Below are positions 60,690 to 64,000 of a stretch of 64,000 bases of DNA, piece after piece. A program made the position numbers and the translations under genes. The notes beneath the pieces are model-generated. The model was not told the DNA's origin and did no database searches. It worked only from the letters and a program-made list of their open reading frames with translations. Position 1 is the first letter of the stretch, and the number at the start of each line of letters is the position of its first letter. Source of the stretch: Streptomyces zagrosensis (GTDB taxonomy: Bacteria; Actinomycetota; Actinomycetes; Streptomycetales; Streptomycetaceae); assembly GCF_014203645.1 (NCBI RefSeq), contig NZ_JACHJL010000013.1:1-64000 (forward strand), read 5' to 3'.

Positions 60690-61898
60690 TCAACGCCCCG
60701 GAGGTCGCCGTCTGGTCTGTGGCTCCCGGTCGCTGCCGCGTGACCGCTCCCTGGTGCGGGTGGCCCTTTGCACGGCGGTGGTCTGAGGCTGCCGGGAATT
60801 CGTGGTCTCCTGGGCGCTGCGCGTAGCAGCCGTGTGCGACAGCCATTGCCAAACAGCGCCCGGTCGCGCGTGCGCCGCAGCCATCGCACCATCGTGGGGC
60901 GCGGACGGGTCCTGGCCCGCGTTCTTTGGGCCTGCGCCGGTCAAAGCTCCGCGGTCGATCGGGCCCAGCGGCTCAACGAGAGCGGGGCGCGTCACGCAGG
61001 CCCGGGGAGCCATGTGGTCGGTCGGCCCGCTGGGATGCACGGGTGCGGGCAACGCCGGGCGGGGTGCCCGCCGGGTCAGTCGTGCATCCTCCAGCGCCGT
61101 AGCAAGACCGATCTGGTGCCAGATCGCCTCCTCCCGATCGTCCGCTGTCAGCACCTGGTCCACCGCGGCGCGCACGGCAGGGGCCACGGCACGCACCGGA
61201 CTCAGGGGCGGGTCGAGCTCTCGCAGATAGGCCCGCTCTGCCGGGTCCGGCACCGTCTCGGCCAGCGCATCGGCGCTGAGCACGGCGGCCGATGCGGCGG
61301 CCCGCTCCCAGGGGTCGGCGCTTTGGGTGAGCAACTGCCCGACCCGCCGCGCCCGCCAGTTCCGCCCTCGCCAGTCGGCGCCCGTGCGCAGCGCGGCCCG
61401 CAGTCGCTCCGGGGTCCGGGCGGCGCTCAACCCGGGTTGGTGTGCGGCGAATTGCGCCAGCTCGACCGCCAGATAGAGCCAGACCACGGCCCGGTAGCGA
61501 TTGACGTAGAAGCGTGCAGGACTAACGCATCCACCGCGCGCCAGGCGGGTGAACCGTCCCGGGCTGATGCCCAGCAGCTCCGCTGCTTGCGCTGTGCCCA
61601 TCAACCGCAGCCGAGAGCGCAGTGCCACAGCGGCGCACACATCTGCGGCCAACCGCTCGATCTCCGCCCGGATGACCCGCCTTCGCCATGACGCCCCCGG
61701 CACTGCCGGGCCCGGTGGACCGCAGGCCGTCGTCGAGCGACTCCACACCGCTGGCTCGCCACCACCCACCGAGCGCACCTCGCCGAGTTGCACAGCGAAT
61801 TCCAACTCTCGGCGCTGCCAGCCAAGTTCTCGGGCGGCGCTGCCCAGCGACACGGTCGCCCCCGCCGCCGCCCGCTCATCCCATGCGTGTACCACCAT
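60690..61898 (-). CDS. DUF6397 family protein
   Basis: A 402-residue protein of the Streptomyces DUF6397 family. Two helix-turn-helix-like segments are seen: SLGSAARELGWQRRELEFAV (about 17-36) and LMGTAQAAELLGISPGRFTRLAR (about 99-120). A central Ala/Arg-rich helical part (150-260) follows, then a long Pro/Thr/Arg-rich tail that is probably disordered. It may bind DNA; no target is known. Confidence 0.75.
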   Translation of the reverse strand: MVVHAWDERAAAGATVSLGSAARELGWQRRELEFAVQLGEVRSVGGGEPAVWSRSTTACGPPGPAVPGASWRRRVIRAEIERLAADVCAAVALRSRLRLMGTAQAAELLGISPGRFTRLARGGCVSPARFYVNRYRAVVWLYLAVELAQFAAHQPGLSAARTPERLRAALRTGADWRGRNWRARRVGQLLTQSADPWERAAASAAVLSADALAETVPDPAERAYLRELDPPLSPVRAVAPAVRAAVDQVLTADDREEAIWHQIGLATALEDARLTRRAPRPALPAPVHPSGPTDHMAPRACVTRPALVEPLGPIDRGALTGAGPKNAGQDPSAPHDGAMAAAHARPGAVWQWLSHTAATRSAQETTNSRQPQTTAVQRATRTRERSRGSDREPQTRRRPPGR

Positions 61899-62004
61899 GG
61901 CGTCTTCCCCTCACCGATCGATCACTGACAGTGACGACCATAACTCGGGGAAGACGTCGCGTGGCAGGCCTGTGGATAACTCCGACCGGCTTGCGCCCGG
62001 CGTC

Positions 62005-62415
62005 TTAGACGGTGCCCGGCACACCACTTTGCTGACGCACCTGGACGCCCAGGTGCTCACCGACACGGTTGACGAGAAGGGCCATTTCGTAGGCGATCTG
62101 ACCGACGTCTGCGTCCTCGTGGCTGAGGACACACAGACAACTGCCGTCGCCCGCAGCCGTCACAAACAGCACGCCCTCCTCGAACTCAATCATGACCTGG
62201 CGCACGCGACCTGTCTGAAAATGGTGGCCGGCCCCCTTGGCAAGGCTGTGCAGACCCGATGCGACGGCTGCCATGTGTTCCGCGTCCTCCCGGACGAGCG
62301 ATGTGCTCGCTCCGGTTACCAGGCCGTCGTTGGACAGCACCAAAGCGTGCCGTATGTGCTCGATCCGCTTGGTCAAGTCGTCCAGCAGCCAGTCGAGCCC
62401 CTTGGTCAGTGCCAT
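62005..62415 (-). CDS. Roadblock/LC7 domain protein (CvnB-like, orphan)
   Basis: A 136-residue roadblock/LC7-fold protein. It starts LTKGLDWLLDDLTKRIEHIRHALVLSNDGLV and has the typical EDAEHMAAVASGLHSLAKGAGHHF helix. In Streptomyces such proteins are the second gene of a conservon (sensor kinase, roadblock, DUF742, small GTPase). None of those partners is in the window, so this is an orphan. ATG 62415 has GAGGCGAGGGG upstream. Confidence 0.88.
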   Translation of the reverse strand: MALTKGLDWLLDDLTKRIEHIRHALVLSNDGLVTGASTSLVREDAEHMAAVASGLHSLAKGAGHHFQTGRVRQVMIEFEEGVLFVTAAGDGSCLCVLSHEDADVGQIAYEMALLVNRVGEHLGVQVRQQSGVPGTV

Positions 62416-63229
62416 GCCCCTCGCCTCCCCGTACGGCGTTCCCCGCAACTGCCGTGCCAGCCTTGCTCACCGTCGCCGTCTCGGCAACCCGGCCTTGGCT
62501 TTGAGGTGCCCTTGTGCCCGCTCTGGCACACGATGGAGACACGGCAGAACAGTTGACAGCGGGACTGTGGCGAGCCTGTCTCTCGTCACACACCCGTGCC
62601 GGAACGCCCTCCACCATCCGCGCGGACGGCGGCCCGCAGGCCGCTCCGATGTGGTGTGTGCTCGAACGGAGATGATCTTGTCTGCCTGACGAGCGGGCAC
62701 TGTGGACAAAGACGGAACCCGGCCCGCTACGGCCGCGTTGGCGCTGGGTGTTGACGGTGAAACGGCACCGTTCGTCGTGGTCCTGGCATGCGGCAGGGTC
62801 ACCTTCAGTGACGATCCAGGGAACTCCTGGGCTGGAGAGCGCACCAGACGCCGGCCCGCTCCAGGGCGAAGAGCGCGCGGCGGAGTTGGGGGACACAACA
62901 CCGCGCCGGGTGAGTTGCTGGCGTGTCTCCTTCTCGGCGAGAGCGCTCGGCAAGGACGTCGCGCAAACCGCGGTAGCGGGCTGGGGCTGGGGCTTTGAGC
63001 CTGTGCCGTACAAAATTATTGAGAAACCGCTGCGGGCACCGCTCAAGAAGCGTGCGTGACGACCCTTCACAGGCGCACGAACGGTGCCGCAAGCCCGGTC
63101 GAAGGTAGGTGCCCTGCACACCCCCACACGGATCGCGACAGCGGCCGTGCAGCCTCCCGCGTAACAGCTCTTGAGCTGGGCTCTTTCCTGTTGCAGGCCA
63201 TAGCGTTCACCCATGCGAAAGGGGGCCGG
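62416..63229. other. Gene-free interval
   Basis: About 810 bp between the roadblock and methyltransferase genes. Several short frames overlap here but none has clear coding bias or a recognisable family. A less GC-rich patch is at about 63010-63030. It could hold a decayed gene. Confidence 0.4.
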
Positions 63230-63979
63230 ATGGACCGGACCGTACGCACCATCGACGACGTACTGACGCTCATGGACGACCTGTTCGCTCCAGAGGCCGA
63301 CCGCTGGACGGCCGACGCTGCCGCCTGGTGGGACACCTTTTACGCCGACCGCTCACGGCCCGTGCCATTCTTCGCGGCCACACCGGATGAGAACCTGGTC
63401 TCGTATCTCGACCGCGGGCTGATCGCACCGGGCCGAGCGCTCGATGTGGGGTGCGGGCCGGGCCGTAATGCGCTCTATTTGGCGTCCTTGGGCTTTGATG
63501 TGGATGCCGTTGATCTCTCCCCCGGGGCCATCGGTTGGGCCGGCGAGCGCGCCCGCGACGTGGGGGCCGATATCCGGTTCCACTGCGGCGACGCCTTCGC
63601 CCTTGCCGCGACCGCGCTCAGCGGCCCGTACGAGCTGATCTACGACTCGGGCTGCTTCCACCATCTGCCGCCCCACCGACGCATCAGCTATCTGGCGCTC
63701 CTGGATCGTGCGCTCGCTCCCGGCGGCCACTTCGCCCTGGCCTGCTTCGCTGCCGGGGAGGGTGGCTCCGGCTCCGAGCTCCCCGATGCGGACTTCTACC
63801 GCCGGTCCGGCCTCCACGGCGGACTCGCCTACACCCCCGCATCCCTACGGCGGATTTTCTGCGATCTGACAGAGGTCGAACTGCGCCGCATGCACGCCGA
63901 GCCCCGCGAATCTCAGCACTTCGGCGCGTCCTTCCTGTGGACGGCTCTCTTCCGCCGCGCCACCTCGGCGCGTAGCTGA
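63230..63979 (+). CDS. SAM-dependent methyltransferase (class I)
   Basis: A 249-residue methyltransferase. The SAM motif is ALDVGCGPGRNALYLASLGFDVDAVDLSPGAI-like (motif I DVGCGPG), motif II acidic residue in AVDLS, and the DSGCFHHLPPHRR post-motif. It resembles the thiopurine/tellurite-type small-molecule methyltransferases. ATG 63230 has GGGGG at 5-bp spacing; the longer frame to 63056 lacks support. Substrate unknown. Confidence 0.88.
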   Translation: MDRTVRTIDDVLTLMDDLFAPEADRWTADAAAWWDTFYADRSRPVPFFAATPDENLVSYLDRGLIAPGRALDVGCGPGRNALYLASLGFDVDAVDLSPGAIGWAGERARDVGADIRFHCGDAFALAATALSGPYELIYDSGCFHHLPPHRRISYLALLDRALAPGGHFALACFAAGEGGSGSELPDADFYRRSGLHGGLAYTPASLRRIFCDLTEVELRRMHAEPRESQHFGASFLWTALFRRATSARS

Positions 63980-64000
63980 GTCCCGGAACCCGGCTGCGCC

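Noticed and set aside
62702..63059. Two overlapping short frames before the methyltransferase
   Set aside because: They overlap each other in different frames, show no family and no clear ribosome-binding site.

Overview
The window reads as a piece of a Streptomyces chromosome, or that of a very close relative. Base composition is very GC-rich, with G or C in most third codon positions and frequent GTG starts. It carries several actinomycete-specific small families (DUF397, DUF5709, DUF5133, DUF6233, DUF6397, DUF574-type methyltransferase), an XRE/DUF397/anti-sigma-like ATPase module of the WhiJ/AbaA type, an orphan roadblock protein and a dispersed Ku/LigD end-joining system. No rRNA, tRNA, CRISPR array, phage block or complete insertion sequence was found. 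The content looks like the variable part of a chromosome: transporters, regulators, oxidoreductases, secreted enzymes.

Layout. 0.1-2.7 kb: a leucine-rich-repeat protein, an acetyltransferase with a Zur/Fur-like 15-bp box just upstream, and a short-chain dehydrogenase broken by a one-base frameshift. 3.1-9.2 kb: a PAS/GAF/SpoIIE phosphatase with a perfect 26-bp palindrome upstream, a second acetyltransferase, and a nucleotidyltransferase divergent from an AfsR/LuxR-like STAND ATPase without a DNA-binding domain. 9.2-15.2 kb: zinc alcohol dehydrogenase, HAD phosphatase, two acidic mini-proteins, NAD-dependent epimerase, DUF5709, CBS-pair and DUF5133 proteins. 15.2-17 kb: a translationally coupled LigD-type 3'-phosphoesterase and ATP-dependent DNA ligase. 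17.7-25.4 kb: secreted subtilisin, polyprenyl diphosphate synthase, a secreted TNT-type NAD glycohydrolase with a tiny partner gene, a secreted protein-arginine deiminase, and a serine beta-lactamase-like hydrolase.

25.4-30.2 kb: small orphan genes, a DCC-family protein, and the DUF574 methyltransferase/DUF397/XRE/ATPase module. 30.3-34.7 kb: the main non-homologous end-joining locus: a second ATP-dependent ligase divergent from LigD-type polymerase, HhH-PHP protein and Ku. 34.8-42.3 kb: an XRE regulator coupled to an NmrA-like protein, then a tightly overlapping carbohydrate ABC operon (binding lipoprotein, two permeases, polyol-type dehydrogenase) next to a DeoR regulator. 42.6-49.7 kb: a proline-rich TPR protein, a CE7-type esterase, an SDR divergent from a TetR regulator with a clear operator, and an ABC exporter divergent from a MarR regulator with a perfect inverted repeat. 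49.9-64 kb: Tat-dependent Gfo/Idh oxidoreductase, L,D-transpeptidase-like lipoprotein, a heterodimeric ABC exporter with complementary degenerate ATP sites, a YdjM-like membrane protein, a Ski2-like helicase, TesB thioesterase, DUF6397, a roadblock protein and a methyltransferase.

Genes that most clearly work together are: the end-joining set (polymerase, ligase, phosphoesterase, Ku, PHP protein, encoded apart rather than as one LigD polypeptide); the sugar/polyol uptake operon with its DeoR regulator; the two regulator-target divergent pairs (TetR/SDR and MarR/ABC); the coupled ABC half-transporters; and the TNT enzyme with its small downstream gene, which has the architecture of a secreted NADase toxin and possible immunity partner. 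All functions are inferred from sequence motifs by eye; no database search was run.
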